Assembly: GCA_019925095.2 (NCBI GenBank)
Contig: CM034411.1
Location: forward strand, 5,929,501-5,993,500
DNA length: 64,000 bases
From: Dendrolimus kikuchii
Lineage: Eukaryota; Arthropoda; Insecta; Lepidoptera; Lasiocampidae
Direction of reading: 5' to 3'
Numbering within the stretch: position 1 is the stretch's first letter; each line of letters begins with the position of its first letter. Below are positions 1 through 9,829 of this stretch, piece by piece. Under the pieces are notes generated by a model. The model was not told the DNA's origin. It worked only from the letters and a program-made list of their open reading frames with translations, and made no database searches. The position numbers were made by a program, and so were the translations under genes.

Positions 1-169
1 AGTATAATAAATAACCTTTCGATAAAAACAATTTTGAAAATGGGTCCACATTGGACGTAGTAATCAAGTAACATACATCCAAAAAAATATATACAGACAG
101 ATTGAAACCTCCTCCTTTTGGAAGTTGGTTAAAAAATGAAAAATATTGTGATAAATAAAGAAATAACAT

Positions 170-752
170 AATAACCCGGAAGGGGGTCTTTGTGGCGAAG
201 CCTTAGGTGAGTAGGGACACTTCGTACCTGACTCTGGGGGCCAAGGCAAGGCCCCCGCCTCCGTGGCTGCCTGAACCAGCCCGCGCGGGGTGGAGATCGC
301 TAGAGCTAAGACTCAAGCTAAAGGGGTGGAAGTGATAAATGGCATCACGTCAGAAGTAGCTTCGGTGAACCTACAGCCCACCTCTCTACACCCCTTAGCC
401 GCTCACACCCATGTTGCCCCTGTCTTCTATGGCATCTTTTGAGGTCCATGCAGGGAGTGGCGAGTCACCGTCTGCCTATTTTTCCATGTTCCCCGAACAT
501 TGCGACGGGCAGACGTCATAGTCCCCATATTCCCAGATCCCTAGTACCACAAGCAGTTCACCCCAATAGCCCGGTATTTTTGTCCTCATTTCCCACAATA
601 GTCCTACACTGCCCGGGGCTTGTCCTTGGGTGCATTAGTATATGGTGTAAATAAAAAAATAAAAAAAATTGTCAAGGGGCCTCTACATGTTGGCTTTCCC
701 ATGGCCCCACGCAAGCCCTCCAAATGACCGGCCCATTTTTATGGCCCGTGGT
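170..752 (-). mobile_element. LINE 3'UTR, family UTR-G (copy 1)
   Basis: Non-coding, GC-richer block that matches the reverse complement of 56192-56690 along most of its length. Shared landmarks are the blocks around GGCCATAAAAATG, CCGGGGCTTGTCCTTGGGT, GGCAGACGGTGACTCGCCAC and ATGGCATCACGTCAGAAGTA. The other copies end in AATAAAGTTTT followed by TTA repeats, typical of a non-LTR retrotransposon 3' end; here the 3' end lies near 170-180. No protein can be assigned, so the clade is unknown. Interior differences from the 56 kb copy show this is an old, diverged copy. Confidence 0.6.
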
Positions 753-939
753 CTTCAAAGATATTTATTATATGTCCCTGCTAAACCTGGGATAATGTTA
801 GCGACTTTCACGCAGATGTTGCCAAAATTTTAATACGTTATTTAGGTTGCGATATTGTTAACGACCAGCGTAAATTGCCTTAGATGGGCCCTGTATCAAA
901 ATGTGTTGGGGGGCCCAAAGGAAAGAGATAGAGAGAAAT

Positions 940-1101
940 ATATAACACTTTATTGCACACCAAAATATACAATTACAAAAACAGACCAGATTTACAATAT
1001 TTTTCTAGGCAAAACAATAGGCGGCCTTATCGCTCAAAGCGATCTCTTCCAGGCAACCTAAATCAAAAACAAATTTGAATTAGGCGATGTAGGTGGTGCA
1101 G
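940..1101 (-). mobile_element. LINE 3'UTR with conserved hairpin, family UTR-H (copy 1)
   Basis: On the minus strand this reads GGTTGCCTGGAAGAGATCGC, then GATAAGGCCGCC, and ends with GTGCAATAAAGTGTT, the form of a LINE 3' end with a polyadenylation signal. Relatives lie at 18160-18310, 22440-22590 and 45190-45250. Positions 1029-1043 form a small hairpin (ATCGCT, loop CAA, AGCGAT) conserved in all four copies. Confidence 0.6.
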
Positions 1102-1200
1102 GTGATGCAGGAAAAAAGGCAATAGATACATAAATACTCAAACTAATTTAACAAATAAATATACAAATACATACATATATACATAGTCATAAATATACAC

Positions 1201-1924
1201 ATACATACATACATACATAACTTCACGCCAGTTCCCTTGCGGGGTAGGCACGAACAACAGAGCGCCATTTAGGCTTATTCTTACACACCTCACTTGCTTC
1301 TTTCACATTCATAACTCTTGTCATGCACGCTCGTCTGTTCTTAAGGCTCCTGACATCACCTTCTGCTAGTACACGATCAATTTGATCATGGAAGGTGTGT
1401 CGTGGCCTTCCACGACTTCTGCATCCATCCACTTTTGCATTGTATATCTGTTTAGTCATTCTTTCATCATGCATTCTTTCCACATGCCCGAACCACCGGA
1501 GCATTCCTTTCCTTACCTTCACCCCGACACTCTCTTTCAGACCAACTCTCTTTCTTACTTCGGTATTACGAAAGCGGTCCGCGAGCGTCACTCCGCAGAT
1601 TTTGCGCAGTGCTCGCATCTCGACCGCGTTTACTCTACTTTCATGCTCTCTCTTCCATACCCAACTCTCGCTTCCATACGTGAGCGTAGATACCAGCACC
1701 TCGTTGTGTATGGCAAGCTGGGCCTTCTGGCTGAGGTTCTTAGCGCCTAGAAGTTTACCTAACGCTCCATTCACACTATTCCCCAAATTCACTCTTCTTT
1801 CTATATCAGCGGTGTACCTTCCATCCCTGCTAAAAGCACATCCAAGATATACGAACTCACTCACTTACTCCAGCATAACATCATCGACCATTATTCTTGC
1901 ATTCATTCTGGTTTCTTCTCTTTT
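1201..1924 (-). pseudogene. 5'-truncated RTE-like LINE (RTE1), C-terminal ORF
   Basis: Minus-strand frame ends at 1223 and encodes the C-terminal part of a non-LTR retrotransposon polyprotein downstream of the reverse transcriptase. Visible motifs are SEFVYLGCAFSRDG, LTYGSESWVW, GMLRWFGHVERM and SRGRPRHTFHDQIDRVL. The reading continues upstream (REETRMNARIMVDDVMLE) across an in-frame TAA at about 1865, so the copy is dead. The 3' end is followed by a (CATA)n tail, as is usual for RTE elements with microsatellite tails. Flanks carry a 10-bp target duplication, AAATATACAC, at 1191-1200 and 1925-1934. Further RTE1 copies are at 16283, 21790, 29480, 47157 and 53812. RTE assignment is from family memory; insertion by target-primed reverse transcription is shown by the TSD. 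Confidence 0.85.
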
Positions 1925-2002
1925 AAATATACACGTATACAATAATATATTTAATTTTCAAAATACATAAGTTATTAGAATAAATGTATTATATTGTGTT
2001 AA

Positions 2003-2245
2003 TCAGACGTAGCTATTTGTGGACAAATAGTGTTTTCTGAGTAAATTTCTAAATATTGGTAAGGATTTGGCCTCTCTGGCAGTAAGAGGCAGCATATTCC
2101 AAAGTTTGACAGCCTGCACCGTAAAAGAATTATCATAATAGGATAAAGTGTGTGCAGGTGTCATAAGTTTTCGATACGTATCAGAGCGCAAATTGTGGGC
2201 AGTGGATAGGCAAAAGAAAGATAATATTAATGATAAACAAAACAA
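2003..2245 (-). pseudogene. CR1/L2-like LINE C-terminal fragment
   Basis: About 80 residues with the ending typical of CR1/Jockey-group ORF2 proteins: FTVQAVKLWNMLPLTAREA, then SLPIFRNLLRKHYLS and a stop. A homologous copy lies at 11318-11640 (FTVQAVRLWNELP). No reverse transcriptase motifs remain upstream, so this is a 5'-truncated insertion. The exact clade cannot be fixed from so short a piece. Confidence 0.7.
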
Positions 2246-2529
2246 AAAATGCTCGAATTGAATTAAAATAATTATATATTAATTATAATACTTAATGCTT
2301 CTAGGAGCTAAGTTAGATAAACAATTTAAATCAAAGGTAACTTTTGTCGCCTTTTTTCGGCAAGCTTATTTATGAAATCATCCATAGCTGAAGACGATCT
2401 CAGTTTTTCTAAATGTTCTGTCTCTATCTACAATAATGACAAGTCTGATAGCCGTTCCTGTTGGCCCAGCAGTTATTCTCAAAAATGTTAATCTATAAAA
2501 GTTTGTGGTTAACATTTTGGGAACATTTG

Positions 2530-2615
2530 CTTACACAGTTTCGGGGCCCCTGTAGCCTGGGGACCCCGTATCATTGATACGGCTAATACGGCGGTAGCTA
2601 CGCCCCTGTTAACGA
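2530..2615. repeat. Small GC-rich repeat with hairpin
   Basis: GC-rich island CGGGGCCCCTGTAGCCTGG...GGTAGCTACGCCCCTG. It contains the near-perfect palindrome CCGTATCA-T-TGATACGG at 2566-2582. I recognise this as a common lepidopteran/insect repeat phrase but see only one copy here, so function and class are unknown. Confidence 0.35.
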
Positions 2616-2741
2616 CGTTAAACATTGACAGATAACTCATGTAGGCACAATAATATAGCTAATCGGTAACGCGATGTTTTTAACACTATAAGTAAGTCGT
2701 ATTTGGTAACAGTTGCTAACACTAACGCAAGTGAAGCAGGG

Positions 2742-2935
2742 GCAAAGAAAGAAAGAAGAAAGAAAAAACGTTTATTTGGTAATCACACAACAAGACATAT
2801 GGCAATGAATGAATTGTACCATATATACCAAAAAGTCTCGCAATGGTACTAAATAGGTGCAGTTCAGCATTTGCCAGGCAACAGGTACCTGACGCTGCTT
2901 TTCAACTGCACTCTAGAACGGACGGATGTTGCACT
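2742..2935 (-). mobile_element. Probable LINE 3' end with GAAA/TTTC-rich tail
   Basis: The plus strand starts with a GAAAGAAAGAAGAAAG tract followed by TTTATTT. The same arrangement recurs at 23155-23320, including AAAAAGTCT about 60 bases on. On the minus strand both look like LINE 3'UTRs ending in TTTC repeats. No coding sequence is visible. Confidence 0.35.
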
Positions 2936-3220
2936 GTTATTTATATATATGTATATATATAGCGTGAATAATAATAAATTATATACATAGATATACATAC
3001 AATTTATATAAACATAATAATAATTAGTACACAGAAAATTAGAAACAAATATTGTGGAGATACGGATGAAATAAATATTCATTATACATGATACACACGG
3101 TATATATGAAATGTAAAATACATATTTACAAACAGAATAGTATTGTAGAGGCAGAAGACAAAAATTACATTAACGTACTGACAAGCAATAAATAGAATTT
3201 GTGCCTTTATTTATTTAAGT

Positions 3221-3503
3221 TTATGGCTTAGCAGCTAGGCCTTTAAGGCAGATCTTAGTTTACAATATAGTTTCTTCATTTTCTAAAGCCTATGTGTAGG
3301 ACAGCTGAACTGTAGGTAATCAGCTAGTGCCATTCAACGGAATTCTTGTGACAACTCAAAAGGCCACATTTGACTATACAGTTCACATTTCTCACAAAAC
3401 ACATAATTACTACTCAAAAACTATCAATATCCTACAACTATTGTTCATTTTAGAAAATAAAACTGCACAGCACAACATCTCCTTTCAGTTCCCGCCAAGA
3501 ACT
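3221..3503. repeat. Dispersed repeat REP-K, copy 1
   Basis: About 280 bp starting TTTATGGCTTAGCAGCTAGG and ending TTCAGTTCCCGCCAAGAACT. It aligns colinearly with 41031-41290; shared blocks include GGCCACATTTGACTATACAG and ACTACTCAAAAACTATCAAT. A fragment of the 5' side also occurs at 29881-29925. No TSD or coding potential seen; probably a SINE or LINE 3' end. Confidence 0.65.
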
Positions 3504-4229
3504 TCAATTTGTGCCTTTTATTTCATTCATAATTCAATATGAAGCATTGTAACTTAGCTAAACATACGTGTCAACTGAAAACGTGACGCAGACCCGTGTC
3601 TAATGGGTTATGATAGCACACGTGGATACATCTTATCGTACTTTTTATTCCTTGTTAGACAAAATAGGTTAATTGAGTCCCGAGCACTCAAATAGCTCGC
3701 TCCTATATCTTACTCTCAAATTAGAAATAATTACAGGAATGTATAATATTGTGGTTTTGATAACTAATGACTATTGAGGACCAATAAATCTAAGGGTATA
3801 AATTCTTCAAATTTCCGAGGATGTGAAGTATCCAAATACAAACTGTGTTAGCGACGCAAATATCTGGCGCCGCCTTTAATTACCCGAAAGTGGATCTATT
3901 TCCTTACTAATAAATTTTATGTCAAATACATTAGAAAAAATAAAATAAAGTCCTCTTCCGTTTTTAACATTCAATGGCGTCGTTTTATTTCTTGAACAAT
4001 TTTTTTATTATTTGACTTACTAAAAAATGCACATATAATGAAAACCACAATATTCATATCATCATTTCTAATTTAACACTTACCAACCGTTCATTTGCCT
4101 TACGAGTGGTTAAAAGACATAAGCTCCATATAAATTATTATTATGTCATATAAATATTAAATACACATATATTACATATTTAAATTATAAAACTAAACTA
4201 TACTATAAATAAAGCTACACCTACAAAAT
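3504..4229. other. AT-rich intergenic DNA, nothing recognised
   Basis: No open frame with protein similarity and no match to the repeat families found elsewhere in the window. Confidence 0.5.
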
Positions 4230-4482
4230 AATATAAATCTATAAATAAAAAATTGACTCCAAATCGCTGTCGGCGGGGAGCGTGCCCAAAATGCTGGCCG
4301 CATTTCCGCGTTGGATGGCAACGCTGATGCGTTGTCCTAGGTGCAAGCCAGCCTTTTGGTCACGCGAGTCCTCAATTAGACGCGTTGAGAGGTCTCGATA
4401 GAGGTGATGAGCTCCAGGCCCAAACGGCCCCAGGGTCTCGACCCCGAAAGCCACAAATACGTACCCACTATCAATGGACACA
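4230..4482 (-). pseudogene. NLR-C: retroelement C-terminal domain, 3' fragment
   Basis: Open minus-strand frame with the signature FVAFGVETLGPFGP, then DQKAGLHLGQRISVAIQRGN, then GTLPADSDLE and a stop. The same signature occurs about 12 times in this window, always ending just after GTLPxxSDL and never with upstream reverse transcriptase, which fits repeated 5'-truncated retrotransposition. I know this block as the C-terminus of invertebrate non-LTR retroelement polyproteins but cannot name the clade. This copy keeps an intact frame through the domain. Confidence 0.7.
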
Positions 4483-4670
4483 TATTTGCGACATTTATGT
4501 TAATAATTTTATACCAATAAATAGAAATAATTAAATATTTTTTTTTAGTCTCGACACCAACTAAAAACCAAACATACAACCAATCGCGAAGATTGCCGGA
4601 TTGTATCAAATTCCAATGTCATTGTTAATCCTGGTCAAGATATCCGGACAAAGTTATAAAATTATTATAT

Positions 4671-5168
4671 TTTTACGACCGAGGTGCCGACAAATGCAAA
4701 TTCACACCTGCAGCTCTGTAGAAACACATTTTATTACCCTTTCGGCATTTGGACTTCTTTTGTTTACTTTGTGATTAGAAAAACTGCCCATTCTGTATTG
4801 TAATCTTTTATGGCAGTCATTAGCCAGGTGTGACTCTAGGAAATTCGGTCACGCGGCCGAGCAGACATATTGCATCCCTGCAATATAAAGCAATGCCTCG
4901 ATTGATGGACGAGGCAGTCCAGCGATAACCACAAGCCGAGCAAGACTTGTGTACATTCGGTAATCTATTTAATGTACATTACGGTAATCTATTTTTGTAA
5001 TTCTAATAAACTCTATAATAATTCCAACGACGGACTTTGCGCGGGTTATTGAATCGTACATTACGTTTGGACTGGTTGTGTTCAGTTATATTTGTACCTG
5101 TGTTATACGTGTTTGTATAATTCTAATAAACTCTATAATAATTCCAACGAGTCCTGCAACTTGTAACA
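4671..5168 (+). mobile_element. Solo LTR (LTR1 family), copy 1
   Basis: A 498-bp solo LTR with degenerate 5' end TTTTACGACC (family TGTTACAAC) and 3' end CTTGTAACA, flanked by 4-bp TSDs ATAT (4667-4670, 5169-5172). Sense orientation is inferred from a TATAAA at 4884-4889 upstream of AATAAA signals. A 33-bp block around the AATAAA occurs twice, at 4998-5030 and 5118-5150, exactly 120 bp apart, unlike other copies. TSD length and targets suit a Ty3/gypsy-type element. No internal region is present. Confidence 0.85.
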
Positions 5169-5537
5169 ATATTGTCAAAGGTCCTTTATCCGGGTGCAGA
5201 ATTTCAAATTAATTAAACATCTAGAAGTGGGTGAAGATGAGCTTGAAAGTTTCCCCGTGTGTAAAATTACACGTTCTATTTATTATAACGCGACCTTGTT
5301 TAACAAAGATAACACTAAACACCGACCTTTGTTCTTACTAAGTGTATAACACATTATGTTATCAACAAGTTCGTGATTCTGTTGAAATTCCTTTAAATCG
5401 GAGACGAATCAAGATAAAATCACTGATATGACTATTAATGGATGTTTCTAGTATAAGTCGTCACTTTTGAAAATTGTAAATGAGTTGGCGAGAATTATGT
5501 TTTAAATTGCATTTCTAACAACCTGCGTATACATGAT

Positions 5538-5755
5538 ACAACTACGTTTTAACGGTTTTAAGCGCGGTGATTTATTGGATTTTGGTTATTCCGACGTTTC
5601 GGTCACTTTTCAGTGGCCGTGATCACGGAAGACAAAGGTCAATGTAAATTAATTTAGGCTCCCAGAGAGTAAATAATAACTGTAAACACAATTTAAACTA
5701 AATAATTAAAATGAACAAGTTGGCGGTAGGCTAAATAAAACTTTAACAATACTCG
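5538..5755. mobile_element. Penelope-like element terminal fragment with inverted half
   Basis: Positions 5538-5640 match 23899-23995 in direct orientation, including the structured block CCGACGTTTCGG / CACTTTTCAGTG / CCGTGATCACGG. Positions 5651-5755 match 24012-24118 but inverted. The reference copy at 24 kb adjoins a GIY-YIG coding PLE, so this is an internally rearranged PLE end. Such inversions are common at PLE insertions. Confidence 0.65.
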
Positions 5756-5782
5756 TTGACTCGTTAAAAAAATAAGAGAGAG

Positions 5783-5783
<1 letters not shown>

Positions 5784-5879
<96 letters not shown>
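5784..5879. repeat. (TA)n microsatellite
   Basis: About 96 bp of uninterrupted AT dinucleotide. Open frames across it (poly Tyr-Ile) are artefacts. Confidence 0.98.
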
Positions 5880-5881
<2 letters not shown>

Positions 5882-5952
5882 TATAGTAACGGCCCGTTAA
5901 ATGGATATTTAAAAAGTCATGGTTTAAGATCATTTGAATTTATCACTTGGAC

Positions 5953-5970
5953 ATACTGCCCGGGCAGTAT
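5953..5970. repeat. 18-bp perfect palindrome
   Basis: ATACTGCCCGGGCAGTAT is self-complementary. It lies near MITE-I sequence that uses GCCC/GGGC and ACCGG motifs and may be a remnant of the same family. Confidence 0.6.
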
Positions 5971-6212
5971 AAATACTTCCCTACTTATAGCCGGACAATA
6001 TGATTTTAATCACCTTTCTATAAGAATTATGTAAGTTTAAGGATCGGGTATAGTTACATGGCACTTTTTATTTATTATGAACAGATCCGATTTTTTTTTC
6101 TTTTTTTTTAGAACCACTCGAAATTCACTTTGTCTCAAATAATAAATAAAAGTGCCATATAACCCTAACCTCATTTAATAATAATAAAAACACTACTGTT
6201 CATCTGTGTTTT

Positions 6213-6368
6213 ATTATATTGCCCAAAGTAAGGTTGTCATTATTCATAATGACCGAGAAAAATGATTAATTATGCAGTTTTATTTATATTGCCCACTTCA
6301 TACGGGCATTATGTATACAGATCGGTCATTATTCATAGTGACCGGGTTTATCAAATTACCTGTAACAT
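6213..6368. mobile_element. MITE-I family short copy
   Basis: Ends in CCTGTAACA with subterminal inverted motifs TCATTATTCATAATGACC and GGTCATTATTCATAGTGACC. Its right half (6270-6366) is the reverse complement of 25318-25415. The termini resemble the TGTTACAG ends of the 11984-12584 element. No transposase. Confidence 0.55.
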
Positions 6369-6394
6369 ATATATATATAATTCTGTACGTATCT

Positions 6395-6652
6395 TCTGTC
6401 TGCCTTCTTCTTGTCTTCTTTACGTGTGTATATGACTGAACTGACCGATTTTGATGAAATTTTCTGTGTGTGGATTCGAAACTGATTTAGATTCATCATT
6501 GGACCCGGTAGGTGACGCTGAAATCACATTCTAAATTTTTTTGCGAGGCAGGTCAACGTCTGTCGAGACCGTTAGTTTTTCTGTATTTTTTACTTCTGTT
6601 TGTCTATGCTTTGGTGTACTTACAATAAAGAGTTATCTATCTATTTAACCTT
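6395..6652 (+). mobile_element. Probable LINE 3'UTR
   Basis: Non-coding sequence ending ACAATAAAGAGTTATCTATC, the polyadenylation-signal-plus-tail form of several lepidopteran LINEs. No protein remains and only the ending supports the call. Confidence 0.3.
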
Positions 6653-7089
6653 AAAATAAAAAAGTACCTAATCAATTAATCCAAAATTATGTAAGTACGT
6701 GATATTATGAGCATAAATAAAATTCATTATGTCACGCTTAATAAATGAATGCAAAGATTGTGTTATCGCTATTACTGATAAGGACGTCAAAATCTATTAA
6801 ACGTGAGATAAGATGAAATCTTTTACATTATAATATTGAAGAATTAATATTTAACATTATCGTATAATAACAATTAGAGATAAAAAAAAATTGATCAAGT
6901 TCCTGTAGACAAAAGAATTTTATGATAGTCTAACATACGCCATTTTTGCCATTTGGACTAAGAACTTTAAAAAAATTCGAAAATGATTACTAAGTATTTG
7001 TATTTTTGTACAAAATAGTTTTGTACAGACGAGTTCATTAATATACAAGCATTGCAAATAAAAAAAAATTAAATACTATTATAAACATA
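6653..7089. other. AT-rich intergenic DNA, nothing recognised
   Basis: No repeat match or coding signal seen. Confidence 0.5.
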
Positions 7090-7094
7090 ATTAC

Positions 7095-7236
7095 AAGTAA
7101 AATATGTAGTCCAGTTCGCTGTCAGTGGGGAGCGTTCCCAAAATGCTGGCCACATTCCCACGTTGTATGGCAACGCTAATTCATTGCCCGAAATATAGGC
7201 CAGCTTTTTGGTCACGCGAGATTTCTTTCAATCGCC
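7095..7236 (-). pseudogene. NLR-C 3' fragment (head-to-head with next)
   Basis: Minus-strand remnant of the terminal NLR-C block: sequence for WPAYFGQ, then IQRGN-ASILGTLPTDSELD. It lies 30 bp from an opposite-strand copy at 7265. Both copies contain the 3' end, so these are two insertions rather than one element inverted by twin priming. Confidence 0.65.
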
Positions 7237-7264
7237 TTGTATATATTTGTATGTTGTATTTATA

Positions 7265-7740
7265 CTAACTATTGCCTATTCCTGTGTCGACACACTGGCG
7301 CCTTCTCATCTCCAGGAGTCCAAAGTTGGGGCCGGTCGCACTGCCACTTCTGCCGAAAACCTCAAACGGCTCAAATATGTAACCCTTGGAACAGGTTACA
7401 TATTTGAGCCGTTTGGGGTGGAGACTTTAGGCCCATGGGGGCCAAGTGCTCACAAATTATTTAAAATAATTAAAAAAACGCCTAGTCGACAAAACAGGAG
7501 ACCGGAAGGCTGGAGCTTACCTCGCTCAAAGGATTAGCCTTTGTATCCAGCGAGGTAATGCTGCCAGCCTTCTAGGTACAATGCCCAGCGACAGTGGTCT
7601 GGTGGGGCTGGACGGGCTTTAATATAGGTTTTATTTTAATATTAGTTTTTTTTACTATTGTATATATATTTTTAAGTTAGGTTTATTTATAGGATATTTT
7701 AGATTTTTAATTAATATTAATATGTATAAATAAATTTCCA
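7265..7740 (+). pseudogene. NLR-C domain with embedded perfect inverted repeat
   Basis: Best-preserved NLR-C copy. The frame reads CVDTLAPSHL, then KVGAGRTATSAENLKRLKY, GYIFEPFGVETLGPWGP, then frameshifts before an [14 protein letters not shown] ending and a 3'UTR to about 7740. Positions 7363-7384 and 7394-7415 are perfect 22-bp inverted repeats with a 9-base loop, inside the coding sequence. The last ~240 bp (7487-7728) are nearly identical to the reverse complement of 47642-47888, so this lineage moved or was copied recently. The WD/VDT pattern of this domain recalls a nuclease core, but that is speculation. Confidence 0.75.
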
Positions 7741-7821
7741 ACTATTGCCAGCGGCAAGGTTAGAAATAGTAACAGTTTGAGTAATCAAAAAAAGATAAAA
7801 GGTAGCCACTTTTCCACCAGC

Positions 7822-7993
7822 TTAGGGGTAGAATTTTCAAAAACGCCGATATACATTTGCATTTATTCTTAACCAGAAGCAGGTAAGTGTACAAAATTTC
7901 GTGCTTCTTAGTTTGAAAATGATGAATTTTCATTCAAACTTTTAATGCCTTTTTCATGCCCTTAGTCAACCTTTAAGGGGATGAAAAAGCGAT
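7822..7993 (-). repeat. Dispersed repeat REP-R, copy 1
   Basis: Reverse complement aligns with 61467-61594; shared phrases are GGGGATGAAA, ATGCACGAAATTTTGTACAC (approximately) and GTCGGCATTTTTG. I know this as a common lepidopteran dispersed sequence. No coding potential. Confidence 0.6.
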
Positions 7994-8289
7994 CAATATA
8001 CATACATAACATCACTACTTGGCAAACAAAATATCAAAATTTCCACAAATTAGGAAACCTGAGACCTTACTAATAAACATATTACGCAATGTATCCTTCA
8101 AATAACATCATTTTATTGGACTTTGTATTGTTAAATAACAATTACAATAACTTGATATACATTAGAAATGTCACAATAGACACACGATACATACAGGGTG
8201 TTAGTGTCACGTGAAAGCTGGACACGCGACCTTGCCTGTCATACGATACACTCGCTTCACGTGTACGATTCCGATCGTAAAACCTATTC

Positions 8290-8625
8290 AAGTTCAAATC
8301 AATACAGATTTTTTCAATATTATCCAGGTTGGAGATATTTCTTTTACTAAGTCTCGCCTATGGTATTGTTTATCCTATATTTTATATATGTTTTTTATTG
8401 CTGGAATATAAGAGGCAGACTGACGGTTCATCCGATGGAAGGTAACGTAGTTACTGTCGCTTCAAAGGTGAATGAATGCATCAAAACTCTTTATTTTTTA
8501 CTATAAACTAACCTAGATAATTAGTATATTCAAATTAAAAACAATGCAGATTTGTTAATAATATCTGGGTTCCAGCTGTTTCTTTTACTATTTCCAACCT
8601 ATGGCCTACTTTGTATTTTTTTTAT
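8290..8625. repeat. Imperfect direct duplication (8290-8400 and 8535-8625)
   Basis: Both halves share CAATRCAGATTTxTT, AATATTATCC/AATATCTGG, TTTCTTTTACTA and CCTATGG in the same order, about 240 bp apart. Likely an old local duplication or two copies of one repeat. Confidence 0.4.
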
Positions 8626-8627
8626 GT

Positions 8628-8755
8628 TCTACAGCAGATAAGTTAACACAGCCCACCATCAGGTGGTTAATATCGCCTACCGTCATTTGTAATACTAAAG
8701 TTGTGACCAATATTCTTCCGACCACGAAGGGGAGACTGGAACCTGGCCACTAATA
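8628..8755 (-). mobile_element. SINE1 (degenerate partial copy)
   Basis: Retains CCCACCATCAGGTGG near its 3' end and GGGGAGACTGGAACCTGGCC, both diagnostic of SINE1. The 5' half is missing. Confidence 0.55.
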
Positions 8756-8824
8756 TTCATTTCCAAAATCGTAAAAAGTGTACCACTCCTCCTCTAACTT
8801 ATTATGAAAAGGTAAATTCCGAAT

Positions 8825-9061
8825 TCTAAGCACTCGTGTAGACGGAACCGCCAATGCCGCAGCCGATGCATCGCCTCCGCACCGCCACCTCACACCTATT
8901 CTCTGAATTGTAAGTTTTTGTATATATACAAATATTATCAGTTTTCTATACTACCTCACCACTGGCGCTTGCTTGTTAACATACGTGCGATGGCGTGGCG
9001 ACCGCGTGATGGCAGCGTGGCGACGGAGAGGTGGCGATGTCGTGTACACGAACGCTTAGAT
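8825..9061. mobile_element. GC-rich foldback (inverted repeat) element
   Basis: Left end TCTAAGCACTCGTGTAGACG and right end (reverse complement) TCTAAGCGTTCGTGTACACG are imperfect terminal inverted repeats; similarity continues inward through CGCCACC motifs. No coding region. It looks like a small MITE, but a clear TSD is not visible. Confidence 0.5.
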
Positions 9062-9503
9062 GCTAAAGCGTAAAAAATGCTTTCTACGAAAATGGTTTTG
9101 AAAAAAACCACATTAATTAGTTTTTTTACATATGGGTTATATTTGATTAAATATTTTTTTGGATATGTAGTCAAATGACAGAAATAGTTGCTCCACAAAC
9201 TGGGACAACCTGTAAAAAACTGGTAGATACAAAGGTGCCGTTGTTTTTCAAATATTTCATGGAAACTCCGATATTTTCAATTCAACAATATTATAATGTT
9301 TCAGGTAAATTTTTCCTTACAGATTTTATACATAAACGAAATATAAAGCACATCTTCCTAGCGTTCCAAAAATTTATGTCAAAATTTAAATATATTTCTA
9401 CTCATCCTCCATCTCGCCAGCAATGGCGAAATAAAGGTTGTATACGAGTTTAACACGGGACATCCTTTATAATTGGTACAATTACTTGCAATTACTAATT
9501 TTA

Positions 9504-9817
9504 TCCATGCAGGAACGGAGAAAGAATACAATTTCCTGCAGCTGGGCGGCCTGTCGTAAGAGGCGGCAAAACAACTCACAGCCAGGTGTTAGGGCATCAT
9601 CTGCCCGACTGGATGGCTACCACCCCTGGTCTCAAGTATGCCGCCATAACAAACTTGAGTTGTGTTCCGGCATTAGTGACCAGGTTCCAGTCTCCCATAA
9701 GAGAGCAGCAGCGCATTTGTAGCACCTTTGGTATTGCAAATGTACATAGGCGATGATAACCGCTTTCCATCAAGTGGGCCGTCTGCCTGTCTGCTGAACT
9801 CCAGCAATAAAAAAAAA
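9504..9817 (+). mobile_element. SINE1 full-length-like copy
   Basis: About 310 bp starting TCCATGCAGGAACGG and ending CCAGCAATAAAAAAAA. Family landmarks in order: GGAACGGAGAAAGAATACAA, GGCCTGTCGTAAGAGGCG, GACTGGATGGCTACCACCCC, CCAGGTTCCAGTCTCCC (weakly like a Pol III B box), GCGATGATAACCGCTTTCCA and CCGTCTGCCTGTCTGCTGAA. Open frames here are artefacts. Solo LTR 2 lies 12 bp downstream. Confidence 0.8.
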
Positions 9818-9829
9818 TTACTAAAATAT

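Noticed and set aside
1201..1220. (CATA)n run as telomere-like repeat
   Set aside because: It is the 3' tail of RTE1; insect telomeric TTAGG is not seen.
1395..1970. 191-codon plus-strand open frame
   Set aside because: Antisense to the RTE1 C-terminal ORF, which has recognisable motifs and a TSD-bounded insertion.
5706..5933. 75-codon open frame across the (TA)n tract
   Set aside because: Translation is poly Tyr-Ile from a dinucleotide repeat; same for 45084-45537.
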